From Marthasterias glacialis (lineage: Eukaryota > Echinodermata > Asteroidea > Forcipulatida > Asteriidae), in assembly GCA_911728455.2 (NCBI GenBank), contig OU452239.1, positions 9,220,328-9,284,327 on the forward strand: a stretch of 64,000 bases of DNA. Reading direction: 5' to 3'. A program made the position numbers and the translations under genes. Position 1 is the stretch's first letter. Each line of letters starts with the position of its first letter. Below are positions 1 through 12,600 of this stretch, one piece after another. The notes beneath the pieces are model-generated. The model was not told where the DNA came from. It was given only the letters and a program-made list of their open reading frames with translations, and ran no database searches.

Positions 1-554
1 GTTCATGTTATTTAACTTATACACCAACGTATCACTAGAACATACTACATGTTTACATTTGATAAAAAGACCAGCGAAAAATTTATTTCCAAAACATAAC
101 CAGCTTCAAAAAAGCTTTCCTCAAAACGCTGCGTTGCTACTGCATACCCGGTTTGCCGGTTGGTGGAAACGGCGACAGAATGTCTGAAAACTAGGATCCA
201 GATCTTGGAAGGTATGTTGAAATGATGGCATTTGCACTTTGGGGTAATCCCTGGAGTTACTGGTTTCAAGGAGCTTGTGCGAACAGAATCCTCTACACAA
301 GAGGAGTAGATCAAAGAGCAGGATTTCTTTACATCCGAAGAAAATATCAACTGATCTCCTTCTCCAGGCAGACAGAAAAAAAAAGGCAGAATTCAGATAA
401 AAAAATTTCATCTCTGGTAATGCATCTTCGCCCTTTTTCAAGTTTATCTAATGGTGCAGTGATATCAACGAAAAACAATCCTGATATCAGGACAAATCAG
501 AGGTGCGAGAGACGTAACATGGAAGACATTGATCTGAAGATGGGGGTGACTTAC
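1..554. other. PCSK7 intron 8 (left part)
   Basis: No exon is found here on the minus strand; the expected GTSAAAP-encoding sequence is absent. Open frames of about 100 codons occur on both strands without family motifs and I treat them as chance. Confidence 0.6.
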
Positions 555-655
555 AATGTTCCGTTTATTGGCAGCCCCGCTGCTGAATGTTACTGCTAAC
601 ATGGAGGCACACTGCTCTGCGTAATACGGCATCTGACCAGACTCATCAACAGCTC
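555..655 (-). CDS. PCSK7: PCSK7 coding exon 8
   Basis: Encodes [21 protein letters not shown] then [12 protein letters not shown], matching [22 protein letters not shown] of PC7. Phase 1 in, phase 0 out; donor AACATT/GTAAGT. The next exon, expected to hold the catalytic Ser (GTSAAAP), is not found in bases 1-554. Confidence 0.94.
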
Positions 656-3600
656 CTGCAGAAAAAAAAAAAAAAAAATGAAAATAAATACATTAAAAAA
701 CAATAATGACTAGTTATCTGTATATTACCTTTCTCAAGGAAAAAGTTTAGAAAACATGATGCTAAAATGCCATGGCAACTCTTCCCCTTTTGGACATTTC
801 AAGACATCCATTTAAATGCAACTTTAAGTCCATTCTGCCACTCGCCAAACTTCACAAAAATTACGGCATCATAAATTTGAAATTTTCAAGCATTTTCCAT
901 TTCAGGCCTGATACTTTACGGAGGCAGCGGAGGCAATTGCCTCTGTGGCCCCTGGTCATCGCCTTGGTGCCCTTGAAATGTTCCAGTACAAATTTACAAT
1001 TTCATCATAGAGGTGCCCTTTATCAAGAAGAAAATGCCTTGGTGGCCTTGCCCTTTATGGAACGGAGCAATCAGGCCTGCATTTGCTACCCAGGAAATAC
1101 TATCTGTAAAAACTAACTGGTTCTTAAGACCTTAGTGCCTTTGACTATCCTCCTCAATCCTCCAAAATCCTCCACTCTATGGTAATTAAACTCAAAAAAT
1201 GTTTGGACTTCAGATTTTAAAGATTATACCTAGCCCTATTTTAACAACTTGTTGAACAAATAGAGTCTCTGTGAGCATCTTTTTCAATAAATATTGTTAA
1301 AAATCTGTTAACACAATTTAAGTCAATCACAACCACATTTATGCGCAATATTGCTTAGTTCTTGTCCAATTTCAATGTTTTTGTAAGTTTTTTGTTTAAA
1401 GCCCCAGCTCATCATTGGTAAACTGACTGTAAATGCTTCCATACTTTGGCACAAATCAAGACATTTGCAATAAAACCACACCTGTGAAAATGTCAGCTCA
1501 TTTCATTGTTTCATTTGCAAGAAAACGGTAAAATTGCATTCAGTATTTATTTTTGTACGCATTCCTATAGGCAGAGTTTCCGTCTTGAGACGAAAACTAA
1601 TTTTGGATCTTATTTCATTTATCATCGAAAAACGATAACACTTCAGGCAGAAATATTTCAAGGAAAGTTTTCTACCATCATTATCTTTACACCATGTAAG
1701 GTATATGTAAATCTGTGAACAATTATGGGGATTTTTTTTTCTTACCAATGTTGAACTGGGGCTTTAATGTTGCCCATTAGTTATTATTAATATTGTAACT
1801 TGTCATGCAATTTGACCTTGGGGTCACTGTGTTAACGTCAATAAAATATACCAATAAATAACAATTTTCATTTGGTCTTGTAGTCTCAAATCCTACAAAA
1901 CTAGACAATTTCCTGAATAGGATTTGGAAGGTTAGGGTTCTAACGTACCTATGGTTACGGTGTACATTGAGTTTGCATAGCCATCATAGTTACAGTTATC
2001 CTCGTTCCGTCCACCGTTGCCGCTGGCAACAACAAAGATGCTCCCAAGTCCTTTTCTGCCGGCTGTTACTCCATGCTTCAAGGCCGTCTGCAACACGATA
2101 AACAATTCATATCAACAATGGATATCCCCAATGCTCATGCTCCTTCACCACTGATCGATTTTAATTGACATCGATAACGTCCTCGATGTACACGCAGGCG
2201 TCAACTCCACTTTGCGTCAGACTTGAGCTGGCTTTTCCCAGTCCCGGATCTAAAAAGGAGGCTGAGGACAGTGCCTTTGCAGTTGCTGCACCTGCCTTTG
2301 GAACGTACTCTCGGCAAGTCTCGGAGAAGCGGCACCGTCGCCTGTTTTTAAGTGCCTCCTCAAGACGTTTCTGTTCCCAAACCTTCCTAATTTGTTTGTT
2401 TATTTAATTGTTCCTTATAAATGCACTCGTATGTCTCCCACCCTACTTCCGTCACTGAGGAGCTCTGTTCTTCGTATAATAACAGTGTACATTTATAATG
2501 CGCCATGTCTGTCATAAATGACACTCCTGGCGCCAAATTATCAAATCTGGTGAAGTGGAGATTGTTACGAATGAGTTTATGAGAAGAAGCGAGCATATTA
2601 ATAATAATAATAGTTAATATATAATGCGCCAATTCCAAATTAAAATCTGTTCAAGAGCGCATGACAATATAATATAATTAAAAATTAAAAAAAAAACTGA
2701 ATACTATTAAAATTATATTGATCTAAAGGGATGCAAGGTGAGGTGGCGCATATTTCTGCCAGACCATATAAATGCTTCCTTCTTTTTATTATGATAGCTT
2801 AAGTATTGTGAACTGCATATAGAAAGTTTATATATGTCTTAATGTACCTTATGACCCTCTAGTACATGTAGTCTATGAGGCCTGCCAAATACATTTTGAA
2901 CAAATCTGATAATTGAGAAATCTTTGGTTTGGATTTCGACCGGATGTAGGCCTACATGTGTTTCACGGCAAGCCCATTGCAAATTAAACAATCTACATGT
3001 CAAAGGTTGTTAAATGTCAGAGGTCAATGACGGGTACCTGAGCGAGAGGGTGAGGTCCATCAACGGTCTTCCCATCATCGTCGGGGCCCCAGCTGTGAAA
3101 TCATGGCAACAAAAAGCAAAAGGCATAATAATCATAAATGTTTGTTGTTCATAATAACAATGTACATGTCTGTACATAGTGTTATGGAACTGTAATCAAT
3201 GTTGGGCCAGCAAAACAAAGGAACACAATGGGAACAATGCTGTCTTCACATCGGATCTCTGTGTATTTTAGTGTCCTCACATTTATTTTGCGCACTTATA
3301 TTGTAGTCTATGGGACTGGAACAGCAGGCCTCGATCTTAAGAAAAAACGGGGGCAGGCCTTTGCTGGCCAAATCAGAGAAATCGAACAAGGGCATGCTGG
3401 CCAAGTTGGTAGTGACGGTACAATTTTTCTGAAGGGCATGCTGGCCAACTCGACGGGGCATGAGGCCAATGGCCTCGGTTAAGATCAAGGCCTGGGACAG
3501 TGTTATGTTAAAGGACAAAAGAAAGTACTCACATTGATGCAAATACACAAATGTATATATGTATGTTCACAAATTAACAGATTTTTTTGTGCAAAAAACA

Positions 3601-6600
3601 ATTGACAAAATGTTCAAGGTAGAAAGCATTCAAAAGCTCAAAGCCAAGAATGTTGACACAGTAAACCTAATCCAACATAGTATTTCTTTTCTTTGATCTT
3701 TGGGGCGGGTGGGTGGGCGGGTGGGGGGAGAAATTTCATTATGAACAGACTTTGGTCAATGATACTTTCAGATACTATATGCAGAACAGGCTTCAGCCCA
3801 GAATGAAGTACACATACCAGAAAAAAGAGCTGGGTTTTATCGCCCATAATATATTACACAGGAACAATGAATGTTTATGAGTGCAATGGTGAGAATGTTC
3901 TCAAGAGTTACAGAAATGGAATGATCCTTTCAATGGGGCGAAGCCGAGTTGAGTGGAACATGAAATCTTTCAACGAATGACAATATCCATAATGATGCAG
4001 TTAAAGGGCCCATGAAGAGGTTTTTTGTCACATTACATTTTTGTGGCTTAATATACGGTTTGAAATTAACAAAACATAACATTGACTATTTTGATGTGTT
4101 TGTTAGGCGTTTATACACTTTAATTGAGCCCCGAAAACGTGTGTCATTTGATTGCGCAATGATTTGTGACGTAGACTGTGGTCAAACGTTTCAAAGACAG
4201 CTCTGGTGCCGAGTGGTCAACAATGCATTGTGTGTTATTGTCACACACATGGCCCTGGTCAGCCGGTCCACTGTCTACGTCACAGATTTTATGTTCATGA
4301 GGAAGGGTGGGTGGAGCGCGGCAATCCCCTAATTTTAGAAATTGCTATTTCTACGGTAAACAGGCATGTAAAAAATGTTGAAAAATAATAATATACTATG
4401 ATAGGCATCCTTCCTTTTTTAACCAATAAAAAAAAATTATTCATGGGACCTTTAAATCCAATGTGTTACATTCACTTTTGCAAAATCTGTATTTGTTTTA
4501 ATGATTCTGACATACCTACAACTGTAGATATCATTTATATGCATGTTCTTGTTGAACGCTGTGGCCTCTAGACTGTCTGTCATTGGTCCATCAAGAAGAC
4601 GAATACCTGCATAAATGAATAAATTTGCACATTAATTAATTGCATTGAATTTTTTCTAGTAGGCCTAAAGCACTTTTTATAAATCCCTTGTATTATTATT
4701 GTCCAGTCTATTATTATTGTAGATTTGTTCTGATGCCGACAGACACAAAAACCCGAGCAGCGGATTGATTTTGAATGGTTAGTAAACTCACTGACAAATG
4801 GCACTGAGAACAGAACCTGGTTATATTAAAATAATTTAATTAATAACAAAGACAGGTGTTCAACTCCACGATCAGCGTGCACAGTTTGCCAGCTTTCATC
4901 TTTTTTTATATACATGTATTATATATATAATTATACATATTTTTTTATGCCTACTGGAATTGACATTGCTGCAGCAAACAGAGAGTCCAAATTTGCTTTT
5001 AAAAAATCTATAGGCATATATTTTGTAACATGTGTAATACAGGCATGCAACTTCAGTTTGTCAAAAAAAAAAGGGGAAGTGCCAGACACAGCAAGACTTT
5101 GTGTTTTTCTGTTTTCATTGGCCGAGTTGAGAAACCCAAAACAAGGAAATCAGCTGATTAGCTGAAAACAAGTTTCATGCCTGGTATTAAAGGGTGGCAA
5201 AAGTTTTCTTTTCTGATTCTTTTCTGTTTTTTTTTAACCCTAACTCCCTAGCTTTAATTACTAAGGACCTTCCTCAATCCTTTATTACCCTCCAAAATGA
5301 GTTGTGCATGAAACTCACTGCCTCCATCCTTCAAAATCCTTCAAAATGAGTTGTGCATGAAACTCACTGCTTCCATCCTTCAAAATCCTCCAAAATGAGT
5401 TTGTGCATAAAGAATCCTTTGTATATAAAAATGTACAATTTGCATGACAAAGCACATGTACCCAGCATACCATTACACATACAGGAATAAATTTCCCTAA
5501 TTATTCATTGTCCTCCGAAATCCTCCAGAATCCTCCATAGTAAATTTCCAGTATGCCCTAAATCTACCACAATCCTCCAGGATCTCATTGAAGGATGCTT
5601 CCTCAATCCTCCACAATCCTCCATGTATCAAATGTCGACCTTCCTCAATCCTTCATAACCCTCCAACTGGTGGATTTTCGACTGTGCCTCAATCCGCCAA
5701 AAATCCTCCAAATCCTCTGGAGGATTATGGAGGACATGTAATGGTATCCTGGGTACATTACATGTATGTACATGTGCTTTGTCTTGCAAATTGTACATTT
5801 TTATACATGTACAAAGGATTCTTTGTGCACAAACTCATTTTGGAGGATTTTGGAGGATTGAGGCAGTGAGTTTCATGCACAACTCACTTTGGAGAATTTT
5901 GAAGGATTGAGGCAGTGAGTTTCGTGCACAACTCATTTTGGAGGATAATAATAAGGTTATGGTTTTAATGTAATGGGATGTTCAAGACTGGGCATTTACA
6001 TAGTGTAATGATGCCCAAAGCAACTCTCGACTAACAACCCGAGGGTGGTGGGTGGGGCAGCTAGGAGACAATCCCTTTAATCTGTCTAATCAAACAATCA
6101 CACATGTGTACAGATTGCCTTTTACTGTTTACAAAATATGTAAATCATAGTCACTATACACTCTACACAGTGCAATATGATACCTGCGATCATATCCTAA
6201 CAGATTTGGCTACAGGTGATGAGGGCATTTGATAATAGCCAACTAATCATCATAGGCTTACCGAACAGCTGATGTCATCATACTATTAAACTACACTGTA
6301 TATACACGTATACATGTACATGTACATACATTGTATATTTTTACAAACCATTTGTAAATATGTACAATGAATATGTACATTGTACTGTGCACTGTACTGT
6401 CTACAAATGCTAATATATCTATCCTGCAATTAAACTTTAAAGGGGCTGTTTTGTCAAGATTACAGCAGTAAATGGAATAACCCAGTTACTACGCGCGCAT
6501 GCGTGTCGGCGGTCACATCAGTTTGACACAGGCGGCAGATTTTGTGATTTGACCACAAGTGCGGCCCGTGTGTGCAGTATCTGGGTGAGAGTTCATCTTT

Positions 6601-9600
6601 TCATGCACAGCCGGTGGCCTGCTACAATCATGATGACACAGCCCCTTTAACAGATGATACAGGACACTGTTTTACATACAGCTGAGTGTTGTTAGGGATG
6701 ATTTATGAAACCAAGCAACCACCCAGGGATGCAAGGTGAAGTGGCACAAATTGCTTCCAGATATATGCCAGAAACTCTTTAGGCAGCTCCTATCAACTAG
6801 AAAGCCAGGCTGACCGGTAAAAAAAAAAAAAGACAAAAAAACACAGACTTGAAGCGTGCTAAATGCCCGAAATGCTCATGCGGTGATGCCCATGTACATA
6901 GTACCTTTCCTAGTACGCTTCCTCCTCTGTCCTCCAACGAAACCAAAACTTTATAATATTTTCTAGGAGCCACAAAAAAATATCAGACTGTTCGCCAAAA
7001 ACTATTTGATGGATCCTTGGACCATGATACAGTGAAAATCTTTCCACAGAGTTCCAAGAAATTCCACCCTTAACTTATTACAGACAGATTTATCAGAGTG
7101 ACATTCTGGGCTTTCCCTATCATGCCTATTGGTTTCTATAGTCCCCATTCTTTAAAAACCGTCTTGTCAAAAACGTTATGGAGTTAACCCCACACAATAT
7201 AAAAAAAAACCAATAACACAAGTACAGTTACTTAAAAAAAAAAAAAAACAACACACCACACATTACAGGTTTCGTTAGCCCAGACAGACAGACAGACAGA
7301 CAAACAAACAATGCAGAAACATTTCCTCCCCGGTTGGGATATAAATATGTGTTCTTTTATATCATGCAGTATAGGGCCAAAAGCTTGTATGAGGTTTAGG
7401 CACCAGATAATACTGACAGGACACTTTATTTGACAATTTTCAGACAGGACACTTTATTTAACAAATTTCCTCCAGTAATTTGGCGATAGATAAAGTGGAT
7501 ACAAATCACTTAATCATAGTTGAGTTCGCTACAATATGAACCCTCGGCTTCACAATCAGAATTACATTATTAATAATAATAGTGAGGGTGGTCGGGTTGG
7601 CGTAGTTGGTATCTTTCCTCGCCTTCCACCTCTAGGACCCCGGTTCGAATCCCGCCCGGGGAGACTATGTGGATTGGGTTATTCTATCCCTACCTGATTG
7701 CGGGGGGGGGGGTTTTCCCTGGTTTAAATCTCGGGGGGGTTTTCCTCCCACATCTAAAAACTGAAACTTCCTTCCTCGTGGGTTTCTTGGCTAGGATAGT
7801 GATTGAGTTTGCTTTCTGAGAACTCTGGGCTTCACAACCACATTTAATTAATAATGTTAATAGTTAGTACAACGTACAGGTACAACTATCATCTCACAAA
7901 TAGAATGCCAGGGAGGGCATGGCCTCTGTTGCCCTAGTCTTGGCCTTAGGGCCCCTTCAAAAATGCTCCCATAGACTTTAAGAACTTCCAGTGGAAGTGC
8001 CCTTCCCAGAATGGAAGTGGCTTGCTCTTTCAAAGATGAAATGTCAAACCAGTAATCAAACATTAACCCTTGGGCATGCAGTCAGTCCCAATATTACTTT
8101 GCCAAAGTGAAGGATTGAGAAGGACTGGGGCCAGTTGGCCCAAATGACAATTGCTTTATCACTGGGTCAGGCATTCCAATCTTATCCAAGTCCAAACATG
8201 TACGTGTGGAGTGACATAGGAGAGGAGGATATTGAAGGACTGAGGTCACCTGTTACCCAAAATGCCTAGGCTGTAAGGGTTAATCCGCCTAAAGGAGATC
8301 CACTGGGCAATATCATATTACACCTGAAATTATTGTTATGATCAACTAAGGGCCATGTACATGTACATCTTCATGTACTTGTACATTATGCAAGTTACAT
8401 CAGTGTACATGGGAAGGAAGTGCTAAATACAGATCATAAAAAAACCTGTGACATCACATGTTTACAAAAGAGCCACAGACTATGGACTTCCTGCAGGCAT
8501 GATCTGTACACAGACCAATGAAGGAACACATAAAATAGTGTACTTTATGGCAAGTGTAGAGTTTTTCACTACTTTTGATAAAAACACAATGTATCTACAC
8601 ACCTTTCCAACTGTTACATGCGTATTTTACTAACTGTATCTTATCTTCCCTAATCACGTTGTATCAACCAGGCAGGGTAGGACTAGGACAGCTTACAGAC
8701 AAACTTCTTCTTACCATTCCTATTAGCTCCAAATCCCTCGACAATAGATTTTTTTTTTTTCAAATGCTGGCCCCAACTAGACCACCGCAATTGCCCCGCA
8801 GCTAGACAGCTAGAGGCAGCTCAAGGCCTATATTCCATCCCAGATACAAATTTAACATCTATTAAATTATTATTATTATTTTTTACCATTCTTGATTTTA
8901 TGTGGTATCTATGATACAAAATGTAAAACTTCTTTCTCAAAGACTGATGTATTATCTTGTCAGCTAGGAATTGCCTTGGAACACAATAGGTCACACTTCC
9001 TTCAAACAAGGTGACATGGTCTATATGGTACAAGCACACTGTACACCAGTATGCTCCCAAAGGCTCAATCACAAGTTTCTGATCATTAACTGCTCGAGAA
9101 AAAAAAAATCTTGATGATTGATTCAGGTTTTCTGGCTCAAAATTAGGAGACAAAATTAAAGTGAGAAAACCATACATGTACACAACCACTACATGTACAC
9201 AACATGTACATGTACTGTATTAACTTTTCGCAATAGACCCTTCCCATGAAATATGTAAATTGCACATCACGCAAATTAACACTACTGGAGGGCAAAATGA
9301 GGGAACATCGCGCCTTTTTGTGTGGGGCCAATGGTGGCGTGACGCACGCGCGTTTGTGCGTCTGCCTAGTGCACAACTCTATGGCGTTTGCCCCACCAAT
9401 AATGTCTGTACGCATGTGTGAATGTAGTTAGCATTTTTCATGGGAAGGGCTAATATCAAGCTACGATACTCACCGGAAATTTGAGCGTTGAAGGCGACGC
9501 CAACGGAGCATTTATTGTTAGCTACGGCTGCAATCTCTCCTGCGCATCGCGTCCCATGACGGTTCAAGGATTTCCCATCTCCTTTATGTACTTCTGGCAT

Positions 9601-12600
9601 CGGGTCGGGATCATTGTTGTTTAAATCCCAACTTCCTTGGGCATTCTGAGCAGAGATACATGTGAAGGAAAGTAAAAAATAATGCGAGTGATTGACTTTG
9701 TGTTATGAACGTAAAAGAACCCTGCATACTTAAAGGTGCACATTGCGTTCGGATTGGACGATTTGGGGTTATAAAAAGCGTAATTTGTTCTGAAATGAAT
9801 ATGGTTGGAAAGATATATTTTAAAAGTTGAATATCATGATTCACATAAATATCCCTTGAAATTGTGTGTGTTTTTTTTTATTTCGTAACGGAACATGGTC
9901 CGCCATTTTGTAGTTCTAACCAAATTGCTGACTCCGCAAAATGGCAGACCGTATGTTTGTATATGTAGAGTGTGGTTCTGCTGGTTATATAATCTGAGAG
10001 GCAAAATTTTTGATTTTTGAATCACTACTCACATTACAATACACTAGGTATTTTATTACACGAACAACTCTTAAAAAGGATAAGCAGCAATTCCAAACAG
10101 CAATACTTTAAAGAGATTTTATTATTATTTTTTTTTTTATGGAAGTCGCCAGTCACACAAGGCCAGTAAACCACTCGAGGTGTGGGCTACAAATCAACTG
10201 TTTTTTCCAGGGGCCGTTGCCACCTACTCCTGGGGCTGAAACAGCGTAACCCCCTTTACAGTCCATAAGGATGTAGGCTTGGGTATCATCCATCAGAAGC
10301 CTGGCTGGTAGAGCAGAAAGCTCTACCTCCCCAACTTTTACGGAGCAATTATGGTTAAGTGCCTCGCTCAAGGACACAAGTGTCATGACCAGGACTCGAA
10401 CCCGTACTCTGATGACTCAGCCACCAGAGCTGGAGTTCAATGCACTAACCACTCGGCCACAACACGCCAAGATTTGAAGGCAATGTGTCCCTTTAATGTT
10501 AAGAGAAATAGTCTGCCCCTGTGTTTCTGGCATGTTAGACAGCTGGTTGCGCTGCAGCACCTAAACAGTACACTGCAAGTTGCTACATTATATAAATGGG
10601 TCTCATAAATGAGTCAAACACAGCGCTGCATTAACTGCCATAATAATTAATGAGTGCTTTTCGATAACAATCAAGTGTGATAAAGTGCTATTTAATAAGA
10701 AACTGTACTATGACATACGTGTACATGTAGTACAGTTTCTTATAAAATAGCACTTTATCACAAAACAGTACGTGTACATAAATTATGTACAGTTTTGTAT
10801 TTAAAATGCACTGTTACAGGATACAAGAAAACCATCTGATACTTTCTATTTTATTTATGAAAAAAAACCTGATTTTCTGCATGTTAAAGTTGTACATCTG
10901 CAAATGATTGGTAATAACAGCTCAAAGCTTTACTTTTATAAACTTGATTAAATCTAATTTTTTTTTTCGAAAGAAAGAACCTGCATCAACCTGCATCAGA
11001 ACCTGCTTCAAGACCCTGCATCCTGTTTCCCTGCTGTCTATAATTTGTCTCAGTTCAAACGCAATGTGAATAGGCTTCTGTTATCATAATTCTCTGCGCT
11101 TTCTTTTCCTTTCTCTTTCCTTTTTAGCCCTCATCTCGAGTGGCCTTTGTGCCTTGTGTTGGGCGACTTCCATAAAAAAAAAATAAAAAAAATCTAAATA
11201 AATAAAATGCTTCTATTTTTAATGTGTAATGCCAGGAGCACAAATCAGCACTCTGTGTTTCTCTGTCGGTATCGTGCTGAATTCAGAATGAATGTATTGC
11301 TGGGCAGGCCTTGCGCTTTTAGCTTTTTGTAAAGTAGCCAAAGTAAATTGTGCATTTTACTAGCCTCCAGGAAGTTTTCGTTGCCCACACTTTAAACATG
11401 TATTGTCATAAATGTATCTTCCTGATACTAACGGTAGCAATCACAACCAGTTTAACGGTCAAGTGAAGTTACATTCACACACTCAAAAATAAATTAACAC
11501 AGTTCTAAAATGTATTATCCACATCTGAAAAGGAAGAAGTATGAGCATTGTGAACAAGTAAGTTGCACAGTTTTTAGTAGCCCACTGGGCAAGTTGAGAA
11601 GTGGTGTTTACTAGCCCATAACAGTTTTTACTAGACAATCTACGCCGGGCTAGTGCTAAGCGTGAGCTCTGATTAAGGTTTCAAGACCAAAACCTCCTCT
11701 TAAAAAATACATCAAGTGAAGAAAATACACTCCCAAAGAGAAGTAAAACTACACTGTCTTTTAAAAATACATATTTTTTTCTTTACAGTCAGTGACAGCG
11801 AAAGTTGTGAGCAACATATACAAGACTTATGGTCTCGTTGTCAAGTTCAATGTAACTTTCAGGTGATTTGCCAAGATTGTTTCATGTTTGGAAAACAGGA
11901 GTGCCAAGTTATCAAACATGTGTGGTGTAGAGTAGTTCAAAACTACACGAACTAGAGTCAAGGAATCTCCTGCAGTTTTCTTCAGAAATTTATACATATT
12001 ATTATTTGATTGTTAAAAAAAAACTACACGTATTTTTAACCACACACATGTAGCAGGCCTCGATCTTAATAAAAACGGACGGGGGCAGGCCTTTGCTGGC
12101 CAAATCTGAGAAATTGTACGAGGGCATGCTGGCCAAGTTGGTAGTGACAGTGCAATTTTTCTGTAGGGCATGCTGGCCAACTCGACAGGGCATGAGGCCA
12201 ATGGCCTCAGTGGCCTCGGTTTAAGATTAAGGCCTGATGAAGTTATCAAAAATAACAAACTTACATAATTGGCTAATAAATCCACGTTGTTCCACTCCAA
12301 GCCTGAAAAATAAAATCAAAAATATTTACTCAAACACTTGTAAATTGAATTTATACATTTTCCACCCCAAAAGGCAACCCTCTGGCTACTGTTGCTCTAT
12401 TCTAAACCCTAGTGTCCCTTCAAACATTTCTTACATTAATGTTCTAATGAAACTGCAAATTTAATGCTTAAATCTGTGATCAAAGTAGAGTTTTTAGACC
12501 TTTTGATAAAAACTTCTCAATTCTCTGTACATGTAATGTACTTAAAAGTTTTAAAATGAGGGTAGCAGGGACCTGAAAGACTGGTTAATACGTAGTTGGT

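Noticed and set aside
1-554. Exon with the PCSK7 catalytic Ser
   Set aside because: No GTSAAAP-coding sequence or matching splice pair found on the minus strand.
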